A DNA stretch of 58,166 bases from an uncultured Hyphomicrobiales bacterium (GTDB lineage: Bacteria; Pseudomonadota; Alphaproteobacteria; Rhizobiales; Beijerinckiaceae), in contig CAIZGR010000607.1 of the NCBI GenBank assembly GCA_903932535.1, forward strand, positions 1-58,166. Reading direction: 5' to 3'. The position numbers and the translations under genes are program-made. The first letter of the stretch is position 1, and every line of letters begins with the position of its first letter. Shown here one piece after another: positions 32,928-40,158 of this stretch. A model generated the notes under the pieces. It saw only the letters and a program-made list of their open reading frames with translations. It was not told where the DNA came from and ran no database searches.

Positions 32928-33845
32928 ATGTCTGATTTTGATCTTTCCCTGCTCATCGACGCCTTGTCGCGGGCGCAGGCGCTTCAAGTTATGCCCATTT
33001 CTGACGGCACTGTGACGGGTGCTCTCGGCGTGGTTTATAAGGGGCCGAACGCCGGATACCAGCAGTTCGACGTGAAGGCCGAACTGGACCGGTTTCGCAC
33101 CGCGCCCGAGCGCCGCAAGGGAACGAGCGTCGCCTTCTCGCTGGAATCGTTCATCGACCTCGTCCATCGCCACGCCGACGACGACTCCGCGCTGTTCGCG
33201 GACATCTTGTCGCCGTCGCCGTCGATCACTGCCGTTTTTGATTACCACCGCCCCGAGGAGTCCGGCGCCGCGACCGCCGCCCGGTTCGGCCAGCATCGCA
33301 GCGTCTATCAATGGCCGCTGTCCGACGAATGGAAAATCTGGAAGGCCAAGGACGGCGTGAAGTTTAGCCAGGGCGAATTCGCGGAGTTCCTGGAGGCGCA
33401 CATTTCCGAGCTGGCGACGGCGACCGGCGACGAGCAGACGCGGTTCGAGCCCGAGTTACAGACCAAGTTCGGCACCCCAAACCAAATCTTCAACCTGTCG
33501 CGCGGGCTGGAAATCACGGTCTCGTCCAAGTTCGCGAACCCGGTTAGGCTCGATAACGGCACGGCCAGCATTCAGTTCGAGGAAACCCACAACGGCGCCG
33601 ACGGCAAGCCTTTGACCATCCCCGGCCTGTTCCTGGTGGCGATCCCGTTGTTCGCTTGCGGCGAAATCATCCGCCTTCCGGCACGCCTGCGTTACAAGAA
33701 GGAAGGCGCGGCGTTGCTCTGGTCCTATCACCTTTACCGGCCCGACGTGTTTGTTCGGGATGCCCTACACACAGATTTGAAAACCGTCGCCATCGAGACC
33801 GGGAAGGCCCTCTATGAGGGCAAGCCCGAGTCCATCACGGCCTGA
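32928..33845 (+). CDS. DUF2303 family protein (YfdQ-like)
   Basis: A 305-residue protein resembling DUF2303/YfdQ: RRKGTSVAFSLESFIDLVHRH, TAVFDYH, WPLSDEWKIWKAKDGVKFSQGEFAEFLEAHI and PLFACGEIIRLPARLRYK. The family is common in phage early regions near recombination genes; its activity is not established to my knowledge. AAGGAA precedes ATG 32928. A good terminator follows. Confidence 0.78.
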   Translation: MSDFDLSLLIDALSRAQALQVMPISDGTVTGALGVVYKGPNAGYQQFDVKAELDRFRTAPERRKGTSVAFSLESFIDLVHRHADDDSALFADILSPSPSITAVFDYHRPEESGAATAARFGQHRSVYQWPLSDEWKIWKAKDGVKFSQGEFAEFLEAHISELATATGDEQTRFEPELQTKFGTPNQIFNLSRGLEITVSSKFANPVRLDNGTASIQFEETHNGADGKPLTIPGLFLVAIPLFACGEIIRLPARLRYKKEGAALLWSYHLYRPDVFVRDALHTDLKTVAIETGKALYEGKPESITA

Positions 33846-33860
33846 CCTCGACAAGCCACA

Positions 33861-33893
33861 GCCGCCCGGCAGGACGCGCCGGGCGGCGCTTTT
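33861..33893 (+). terminator. Rho-independent terminator after DUF2303
   Basis: GCCGCCCGGC (33861-33870) pairs with GCCGGGCGGC (33878-33887), a 10-bp GC stem with a 7-base loop, followed by GCTTTTC. It separates the regulator-DUF2303 unit from the methylase-replication unit. Confidence 0.75.
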
Positions 33894-33911
33894 CATCTGA
33901 GGGCTTCCAGA

Positions 33912-34586
33912 ATGGCCATTGATCTGCCTACGACGACAGGAGGGTGGCCGGTCATTTATGCGGACCCCCCTTGGAATTTCAAAAGCAACAGCATCGAAAA
34001 GCCTGGGCGGAACGCGCGCCGCCATTATGACTGCATGTCGCTTTCCGACATCGCCGCGATGCGCGTTGCAGAGATCACCGCGCAGGATGCAACGCTGTTT
34101 CTTTGGATCACAGGGCCGATGCTCGTGATCGGCGCGCATTTTCCAATCATGAAGGCATGGGGGTTCAAACCCTCGGCCATTGGCTTCACCTGGATCAAGC
34201 TCAACCGAAAATGCGAGGGGAATCTTTTCAGCCACGACGACATTTTCATGGGCGGCGGTTTCACAACGCGGAAGAACGCCGAATTTTGCCTGATCGGACG
34301 CAAAGGGAAATCCATGCGCAAATCCGCTTCGGTGCGCGAAGTCATCGTTTCGCCAGTTCTGCAACATTCACGAAAGCCGGACGAGACGCGGAAGCGCATC
34401 GAGGCGTATTGTGATGGGCCGAGGCTCGAACTTTTCGCGCGCGAGACGTGCGACGGGTGGGCCTCGGTCGGAAATGAGACCACAAAATTCAACGAGAGCA
34501 CCGGCGGGGAACAGGCTCAACCACTCCCCGCCGGGCAACACCAACGCGAAGGACACGTCAATGTTGATGGAGAAAATATTATCTGA
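33912..34586 (+). CDS. MT-A70-family N6-adenine DNA methyltransferase
   Basis: A 224-residue methylase. The catalytic DPPW motif is at residues 18-21 (VIYADPPWNF), followed by TLFLWITGPML, WGFKPSAIGFTWIKL, then GGGFTTRKNAEFCLIGRKG and LELFARET, the usual order. It transfers methyl from S-adenosylmethionine to adenine N6 and probably protects phage DNA from restriction. The last 30 residues are a polar extension. Its end overlaps the next gene by 26 bases. Confidence 0.85.
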   Translation: MAIDLPTTTGGWPVIYADPPWNFKSNSIEKPGRNARRHYDCMSLSDIAAMRVAEITAQDATLFLWITGPMLVIGAHFPIMKAWGFKPSAIGFTWIKLNRKCEGNLFSHDDIFMGGGFTTRKNAEFCLIGRKGKSMRKSASVREVIVSPVLQHSRKPDETRKRIEAYCDGPRLELFARETCDGWASVGNETTKFNESTGGEQAQPLPAGQHQREGHVNVDGENII

Positions 34587-35031
34587 TTCCGACCTCGAAA
34601 CGACAGCCGCCGCGCTCGTCGACGAGAGTTTTCAACAAGACCGGAAATTGCGCGCCGCCGCGTCGATGCAGGAGAAGGGCTTTTCCATAGAGCGCATCGC
34701 GAAGCTTTTGGAGGTCGGCCCCAACGAGCTTTACGATGCTTTCGGGATGGAGCGACCCTGGAAGCCGTTGAAGGCCACCGGCGCCCTTCGCCACGTCGCG
34801 GCGGCGTGCATCTGGCATCTGGCCGACTTAAAGCGCGCCGGCCATTCCAGATTCCAGACCGAATTGAACAATCCTCCCGAGAGCACTCCTTACGTCTCCT
34901 ATGCCTCTCTGCGCCCCTCCGAGCATTCTTTCATAGGTTCAGCCGGCGACATATGCGCAGAATCGTCCGCGCTCGCCGCCCGCAAATACAAGGCGAAGGC
35001 CCGCCGCAAACTCAAGGCCAAGAAATCTTGA
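34561..35031 (+). CDS. Putative HTH protein, hypothetical
   Basis: A 156-residue protein from ATG 34561 (GAAGGA 8 bases upstream). Residues ~30-60 look like a helix-turn-helix (MQEKGFSIERIAKLLEVGPNEL). The rest has an aromatic/Ser-rich middle and a very basic C-terminus (RKYKAKARRKLKAKK) likely to bind nucleic acid. It precedes the replication genes. Confidence 0.55.
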   Translation: MLMEKILSDSDLETTAAALVDESFQQDRKLRAAASMQEKGFSIERIAKLLEVGPNELYDAFGMERPWKPLKATGALRHVAAACIWHLADLKRAGHSRFQTELNNPPESTPYVSYASLRPSEHSFIGSAGDICAESSALAARKYKAKARRKLKAKKS

Positions 35032-35059
35032 CGACTCGCCAGATAAGGTTGAGAAAGGT

Positions 35060-35093
35060 GGGCGGCTGACGGATTCGACTACGCCAGCCGCCC
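35060..35093. other. Inverted repeat between methylase and replication genes
   Basis: GGGCGGCTG (35060-35068) and CAGCCGCCC (35085-35093) form a perfect 9-bp stem with a 16-base loop and no T-run on either side. It could be an attenuator or mRNA-stability structure. Confidence 0.4.
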
Positions 35094-35127
35094 GAAACAC
35101 AACGCGCCTAAACAGGAGGTCTGCGCC

Positions 35128-35250
35128 ATGCTTAAGTTTTTGTACCCTGATTCCGACAACAAATCCACCATGCAGCGCCATGCCTGCGCACATTTTACGG
35201 TGGAACAACAACCTTGCGCGGGCATGGTTCCGGAGGGGGCGCGCACATGA
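35128..35250 (+). CDS. Small hypothetical protein (40 aa)
   Basis: A 40-residue ORF with an excellent AGGAGG site 8 bases before ATG 35128. It contains three Cys and three His residues (QRHACAHF; QQPCAGM) and might bind a metal. It is coupled by ATGA to the 19-codon ORF that follows, then to the DUF1376 gene. Confidence 0.5.
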   Translation: MLKFLYPDSDNKSTMQRHACAHFTVEQQPCAGMVPEGART

Positions 35251-35306
35251 CCGTGATGGTGGACCCGTTCAAGATTGAAGGCGTCTGGTACGGGGTGGGC
35301 GCATGA
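35247..35306 (+). CDS. 19-residue coupled micro-ORF
   Basis: ATG 35247 overlaps the previous stop and the TGA (35304-35306) overlaps ATG 35303 of the DUF1376 gene. It encodes a short peptide (DPFKIEGVWYGVG). The double ATGA overlap suggests a translated leader that couples neighbouring genes or a real micro-protein. Confidence 0.35.
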   Translation: MTVMVDPFKIEGVWYGVGA

Positions 35307-35671
35307 GCATGAAGCGGCCATGGATGCCGCTCTATATCGCGGATTATCTCAGAGATACAACGCATCTAAGCCCGGCTGAACATGGCGCGTATTTTCTTTT
35401 GATCTTGCAATATTGGCAAGACGGCGGGTTGCCAGAAAACGAGCGCCAACTTGCACGCATCGCCCGCATGAACGCCCGCGAATGGAAGGATGCGCGCGAC
35501 ACGCTGTCATGCCTTTTCCACGATGGGTGGAGGCACAAGAGGATCGACGCGGAATTAACAAAAATTGAAGACATTTCCGCAAAGCGCCGCAAGGCCGTGG
35601 GCGCGCGCGAGTGGCGCAAGCCTGCTTTAGCGATCGTCAACGGTGGCAAAAAGGAGCAATCAAATGATTGA
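35303..35671 (+). CDS. DUF1376 replication-associated protein
   Basis: A 122-residue protein of the DUF1376 family found at phage replication loci. Signature: MPLYIADYLRDTTHLSPAEHGAYFLLILQYW, then LPENERQLARIARM, EWKDARDTL and GWRHKRIDAEL. The domain resembles a winged helix; such proteins are thought to help start replication, perhaps as helicase loaders. The C-terminal 25 residues are basic. It lies directly upstream of helicase and primase genes. Confidence 0.8.
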   Translation: MSMKRPWMPLYIADYLRDTTHLSPAEHGAYFLLILQYWQDGGLPENERQLARIARMNAREWKDARDTLSCLFHDGWRHKRIDAELTKIEDISAKRRKAVGAREWRKPALAIVNGGKKEQSND

Positions 35672-35807
35672 TTTTTGTTTTCCGTTTGATCTGATTTTGA
35701 TTTGTTTCTGTGTGAAGTGTGATGTGTGTTGTCTCTTTCTGAACCTTTCTTATCCATCCAAGAAGGAAGAATCTTTCAGGATAGAGAGAGTAGGAGCCGC
35801 ATCATGA
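35664..35807 (+). CDS. Cys-rich 47-residue ORF in T-rich tract
   Basis: ATG 35664 follows AGGAG by about 8 bases and its TGA overlaps the helicase ATG (35804-35807). The protein would have six Cys within residues 5-23 and a charged end. However, bases 35665-35760 are strongly T/G-rich and A/C-poor, unlike normal genes here, so the tract may instead serve as a DNA or RNA signal. Low confidence as a gene. Confidence 0.35.
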   Translation: MIDFCFPFDLILICFCVKCDVCCLFLNLSYPSKKEESFRIERVGAAS

Positions 35808-37324
35808 GTGCGCGCCCCCTCTACCCTCACCAAGTCCGCGCCCTCGATCTGCTCAAGCAATCCATTCGCTCTGGTAGGAAGCGGCCTATCCTCCAGGCTC
35901 CGACAGGTTTCGGAAAGACACGCGTCGGTGCGGAGATCGTTCTTGGAGCGCGCGCCAAAGGGAACCGCGTCGTTTTTTGCGTTCCGGCCCTGAGCTTGAT
36001 CGACCAAACGTTCGATGCGTTCGTTTCTGACGGCGTTGACGCTGGCGACATTGGCGTGATCCAAGCAGACCATCCGTGGCGCCGTCCCCACGCGCCAATC
36101 CAGATTGCCACGGCGCAAACATTGGCGCGGCGTGATTTGCCGATGGCCGATGTGGTAGTTATCGATGAATGTCATGTGCGCCATTCGGTTTACCAAAGCT
36201 GGATGGCCGAAGAATCGATGGCTGGAAAGTTGTTTATCGGCCTGACCGCGACACCGTTTGCGAAGGGCCTTGGGCTGATCTACGACGATTTGCTCAAGCC
36301 GACATCGACGCGCGAATTGATCGAGCAAGGCTATCTCAGCCCATTCCGCGTGTTCGCGCCGGGCCATGTCGATCTGACCGGCGTCAAAACGGTTGCCGGC
36401 GATTACCACGAAGGCCAACTCGCGGAAGCCATGGGAAAGCCGAAGCTGGTCGCGGACATTGTGTCCAACTGGATGGAAAAGGGTCCAGGCGAAAAGACGC
36501 TTTGCTTCGCGGTGAATCGCGCCCATGCGAAAATGATCCACGATCAATTCGCGGAATCGCACGTCGAGGTCGCTTACATCGACGCGTTCACGCCGCGCGA
36601 GGAGCGTGAGGCTATTGGACGTCGGCTGGCGAGCGGCGATGTAAAGGTTGTTTGCAATATTGGCACGTTGACGACCGGGATTGATTGGGACGTGCGCTGC
36701 ATCATTTTGGCGCGGCCGACGAAATCGGAATCGCTGTTCGTCCAGAGCATCGGGCGGGGCCTTCGTACGGCTCCGGGCAAAGAATTTCTGCTGATTTTCG
36801 ACCATTCAGACACGCATACACGCCTCGGCATGGTGGACGAAATCGATCACGACAAGCTCTCGACGGCAAAGGCCGGGAAGGCGAACGCGGACGATGAGGA
36901 CGAGAGAGCCGAAATAAGCCTCCCTGAGCCGTGTTCAGTGTGTGGGTGCCTCATACCCCCAGCCGCGCGTGAATGTCCCGCCTGTGGCTTCCGCAAGCGC
37001 CCTAAATGCGATGTTATCCATGAGGCGGGCGAACTCACCGAACTCGGACGCGGCGGGAAGCGGAAGAAAGGGAAGCCGAACGGTGTTTGTGACGATCTGG
37101 TTGCGATGGGAAAACCGGAAATTTGGGGGCAATTGCGCAGGATGCAGATTGAAGGGGGATGGTCTGACGGGCGCACGAGCCATGCTTTCCGAGATATTTT
37201 TGGTGTTTGGCCGAATGCCGTGCGGCATGAAAGCTCGCGCCAGCCGTGCATGCAGCTTCGATCATGGATCCGGTCGCGCTCCATCGCCTTTGCGAAAGCG
37301 AAGAAAGCGCAGGCAGCAGAATGA
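35804..37324 (+). CDS. SF2 (DEAD/DEAH-type) DNA helicase with zinc ribbon
   Basis: 506 residues from ATG 35804 (AGGAG 7 bases upstream). Helicase motifs: APTGFGKT (Walker A, Lys38), IDECH (121-124), LTATP (147-151) and QSIGRGLR (motif VI, 314-321). Cys377-x2-Cys380 and a second CxxC ~15 residues later form a zinc ribbon, followed by a basic C-terminal domain. It resembles ResIII/UvsW-like helicases used in phage replication or branch migration. The stop overlaps the primase start (ATGA). Confidence 0.85.
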   Translation: MSARPLYPHQVRALDLLKQSIRSGRKRPILQAPTGFGKTRVGAEIVLGARAKGNRVVFCVPALSLIDQTFDAFVSDGVDAGDIGVIQADHPWRRPHAPIQIATAQTLARRDLPMADVVVIDECHVRHSVYQSWMAEESMAGKLFIGLTATPFAKGLGLIYDDLLKPTSTRELIEQGYLSPFRVFAPGHVDLTGVKTVAGDYHEGQLAEAMGKPKLVADIVSNWMEKGPGEKTLCFAVNRAHAKMIHDQFAESHVEVAYIDAFTPREEREAIGRRLASGDVKVVCNIGTLTTGIDWDVRCIILARPTKSESLFVQSIGRGLRTAPGKEFLLIFDHSDTHTRLGMVDEIDHDKLSTAKAGKANADDEDERAEISLPEPCSVCGCLIPPAARECPACGFRKRPKCDVIHEAGELTELGRGGKRKKGKPNGVCDDLVAMGKPEIWGQLRRMQIEGGWSDGRTSHAFRDIFGVWPNAVRHESSRQPCMQLRSWIRSRSIAFAKAKKAQAAE

Positions 37325-38256
37325 GCCGGCAGGACATCCACGAGCAAGCGCGCGGGCGATGGGAGTCTATCCTCCCGTCGTTTGGCATCCCGCAGAATTA
37401 TCTCACGAAAAAACATGGACCTTGCCCGTTTTGCGGCGGTGGGGCGAAGGCCGATCGATTCCGGTTTGATGACAAGGCCGGGAACGGCTCGTTCATATGC
37501 TCGCGTTGCGGGGCAGGGTCTGGCGTTGATTTCGTGATGAAATTCAAAGGCTGGGATTTCATCACGGCAAAACGCGAGATTGAGAAAATCGTTGGGACGG
37601 CGCCGATCATCGTTCCAAAAGCCTCACGATCAGAAGGCGATATGAAGCAGCGCATGGCGGAAGCGTGGAAGCGCGCGCGCCCGCTTGATGACATCACTGC
37701 ATCGGTTCGCTATTTGCGCTCGCGGGGGATCGTGATGGAGGCGTGGCCGACGCAGCTTCGCGACCAGATGGACAGCCCCTATATCCACGACGACAAGTCG
37801 CGGACCTATCACCCGGCCATGTTGGCGAAATTTATGAGCGCAGATGGCCGGGATTTCACGCTTCACCGCACGTTTTTGACGCAAGAGGGCGCCAAGGCCG
37901 ATGTCTCAGACGTGCGCAGGCTTTCGCCGGGGAAAGTTCCGCAGGGCGGAGCCGTTCGCCTCGCAGCATCGGCGGAAACCATGGGCGTTGGCGAAGGCAT
38001 TGAGACGTGCCTATCCGCAATGCTGCAATTTGGAATTCCGGTTTGGTCATGCCTGACTGCCGGGCTTCTGCAAAAATTCCAGCCTCCGAAGACGGCGAAA
38101 AATATCGTCATTTTTGGGGATTGCGACAAATCGTTCACTGGACAGGCCGCCGCTTTCGGGCTGGCTTACCGGCTGACAACGGAAGGTTTTCACGTCGATG
38201 TCCGCATTCCAGAAGATTTTGGGACAGACTGGCAGGACGTTTGGGCGAATCGTTGA
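37321..38256 (+). CDS. Toprim primase with CHC2-like zinc finger
   Basis: 311 residues from ATG 37321. A zinc finger has Cys35, Cys38, Cys60 and Cys63 (CPFCGGG and CSRCGAG). The Toprim domain shows the acidic residue in GVGEGIETCLSA (Glu225, Glu228) and the DxD pair Asp267/Asp269 (FGDCDKSFTGQ). It should make RNA primers for replication; no helicase domain is fused, but the SF2 helicase is coupled directly upstream. Confidence 0.85.
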   Translation: MSRQDIHEQARGRWESILPSFGIPQNYLTKKHGPCPFCGGGAKADRFRFDDKAGNGSFICSRCGAGSGVDFVMKFKGWDFITAKREIEKIVGTAPIIVPKASRSEGDMKQRMAEAWKRARPLDDITASVRYLRSRGIVMEAWPTQLRDQMDSPYIHDDKSRTYHPAMLAKFMSADGRDFTLHRTFLTQEGAKADVSDVRRLSPGKVPQGGAVRLAASAETMGVGEGIETCLSAMLQFGIPVWSCLTAGLLQKFQPPKTAKNIVIFGDCDKSFTGQAAAFGLAYRLTTEGFHVDVRIPEDFGTDWQDVWANR

Positions 38257-38293
38257 TCTGTTGTAAATTCCACCAACCAAAGGAAACCCCACC

Positions 38294-38518
38294 ATGCCTC
38301 TCGAATTCACCCCGATAGCCTCCTCGAACATGGACGGATGCGCCTATGATCCGGAGGCGCGCGAGTTGCATGTGCGGTTCCACATCGGGACCGTCCACGC
38401 CTACGCCGATGTGTCGCCCGAGGAGCACGAGGCGTTCATGGCCGCGCCGTCGAAGGGCCAGCACCTTGCGCGCGTGATCAAGCCTGCGAAGGCGTCGAGG
38501 AAGGTTGCGCAGCCATGA
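38294..38518 (+). CDS. KTSC domain protein
   Basis: A 74-residue protein that is almost entirely a KTSC domain: IASSNMDGCAYDPEARELHVRFHIGTVHAYADVSPEEHEAFM, then S-x-G-Q-H-L-ARVIK. KTSC domains occur at the C-terminus of some lysyl-tRNA synthetases and as single phage proteins; their function is unclear. AAGGAAA precedes the ATG. It is coupled by ATGA to an RNA ligase, suggesting work on RNA. Confidence 0.78.
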   Translation: MPLEFTPIASSNMDGCAYDPEARELHVRFHIGTVHAYADVSPEEHEAFMAAPSKGQHLARVIKPAKASRKVAQP

Positions 38519-39063
38519 GCGATGAAATCACATTCGAGGAATTTCCGAAGATCGCGCGCCTTAATCGTGAGTGCGTGATTTCCGAGAAGATCGACGGGAC
38601 GAACGCGCAAATCATCATTTCCGAAAGCGGAAAGATTGCGGCGGCGTCTAGGTCGCGCATCATCACGCCGAAAGATGACAATTTTGGGTTTGCCGCATGG
38701 GTGGAAAACAACAAACCAGAATTACTCAAGCTCGGGCCTGGCCGGCATTTTGGCGAGTGGTGGGGTGCGGGAATCCAGCGGCGTTATGGGCTGGCCGAAA
38801 AGCGTTTTTCGCTGTTCAATATCGATCGGTGGGGGAAATCTTGCGATCGTCCAGGTTGCTGCCATGTTGTCCCGACGCTTTATCAAGGACTTTTCACTAC
38901 TGACGCTGTGAACGCCGCGCTCGAAGATTTACGTGTGAACGGCAGTCATGCCGCCCTCGGGTTCATGAAGCCTGAAGGCGTCATTATCTGGCACATCGCC
39001 GCGCGTGTGGGCTTCAAGGTCACTCTCGAACGCGACCAAGAACCGAAAGGGAAAGCGCTATGA
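38515..39063 (+). CDS. Small ATP-dependent RNA ligase
   Basis: A 182-residue nucleotidyltransferase of the RNA ligase family. Motif I is EKIDGTNA with the AMP-accepting Lys25; motif III is near GEWWGAGIQRRY; motif IV is PEGVIIWH; a short motif V (FKVTLE) ends the domain. There is no added C-terminal domain, so it is a minimal catalytic core. It may repair RNA cut by host anti-phage nucleases. Coupled to the KTSC gene upstream and the tail-lysozyme gene downstream by ATGA overlaps. Confidence 0.78.
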   Translation: MSDEITFEEFPKIARLNRECVISEKIDGTNAQIIISESGKIAAASRSRIITPKDDNFGFAAWVENNKPELLKLGPGRHFGEWWGAGIQRRYGLAEKRFSLFNIDRWGKSCDRPGCCHVVPTLYQGLFTTDAVNAALEDLRVNGSHAALGFMKPEGVIIWHIAARVGFKVTLERDQEPKGKAL

Positions 39064-40157
39064 GCGCCGTCAACCCGCAAGACCTGTTCAATTACCTCAC
39101 CAAGATCGGCGCGACGCGCAACGAAGCCACGATGTTGTCGGCGGCGGCCGGCGTCGAATCCGGTTATGTGCCCACGGCCACCCACGACAAGGACGAGAAC
39201 GGCAATCCAACCGGCTATGGCCTGTGGGGACATCGCCTCGACCGCCGCGACGCGATGTTCAAGTTCGCAGGGACTTCGGCGCCCAACTGGCAGCAGCAGG
39301 CCGCATATGCGCTGTCCGACCTCCGCAATCGGCCAGAGTCCGCGCTGGTCAACCAGGCGAAGACGCCGAAGGACCTGACCATCGCGCAGATGTATTACGA
39401 ACGCCCGCAGGGGTTTTCCGCCGATGCGCCGCAGAACGGGCTCAACTATTCCAAGCGCCTGGCGCTCACCCAAAACATCAGCGGCGGGAATTTCTCGGCG
39501 CCAGCCGCAGGAGGCGCAACCGTGGACCCCACCAATCCGATTGATCAATCCGCGCATGACGCGTGGGCTAAAATTTTTGGCGACGACGCCGTGAAGCAGA
39601 AGCAGCTTCAGGCCGGCGCGCAACCTGCCGCGGCTGCGCCGAAGCTCGACACCAACGGCAGTGCGTTCGGCGCGCTCGCCAGCGGCGCGATGCAAGGCGC
39701 CGGAAACGGACAGCCTGCGCTGATCCCGCGCCTGTTGCTGGGCGACAAGGCCGGCTCCGGCGTCAATGGCCTGCTCGGCGCGATCCCGACGCCCAACAAC
39801 GGCGCTGGGTTGCTCGGCGGTATGTTCGGCTCGACGCCGGCCGCAAGCGTGGCTCCAGCGGCCAGCGCGGGCGGCACCCCGGGGTTCACGCCGTCGGCGG
39901 GGCTCGTAACCCAACAGCCGACCGCCGCCGCCCCAGCGCCGTCCGTGTCGCCCGCCGTCGATCCTTCCGCCGCTGGTTCACCACTGGCTCGCACACCGCT
40001 CGCCGGAACGCCTCTCGCGAATTCCAAAGGCCTCGCCGCGCTGCAAAGCCTGTTCGGTGGCGCGACTGGCGCCGGCGGCGCGGGACTGGGCGGCGCGATC
40101 AGTTCTGGCGTGTCGAGCGGGCTTTCTAGTCTCGGCTCGCTTTTCGGCATGATTTGA
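39060..40157 (+). CDS. Phage tail lysozyme-domain protein
   Basis: A 365-residue protein. Residues 1-150 resemble the phage tail lysozyme domain: ATMLSAAAGVESGYVPTATHD with a candidate catalytic Glu, then GYGLWGHRLDRRDAM and QQAAYALSDL. The last 200 residues are Gly/Ala/Pro low complexity, as in virion proteins. It probably breaks peptidoglycan at entry. Its location within the replication block, away from other tail genes, is odd. Confidence 0.7.
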   Translation: MSAVNPQDLFNYLTKIGATRNEATMLSAAAGVESGYVPTATHDKDENGNPTGYGLWGHRLDRRDAMFKFAGTSAPNWQQQAAYALSDLRNRPESALVNQAKTPKDLTIAQMYYERPQGFSADAPQNGLNYSKRLALTQNISGGNFSAPAAGGATVDPTNPIDQSAHDAWAKIFGDDAVKQKQLQAGAQPAAAAPKLDTNGSAFGALASGAMQGAGNGQPALIPRLLLGDKAGSGVNGLLGAIPTPNNGAGLLGGMFGSTPAASVAPAASAGGTPGFTPSAGLVTQQPTAAAPAPSVSPAVDPSAAGSPLARTPLAGTPLANSKGLAALQSLFGGATGAGGAGLGGAISSGVSSGLSSLGSLFGMI

Positions 40158-40158
40158 A

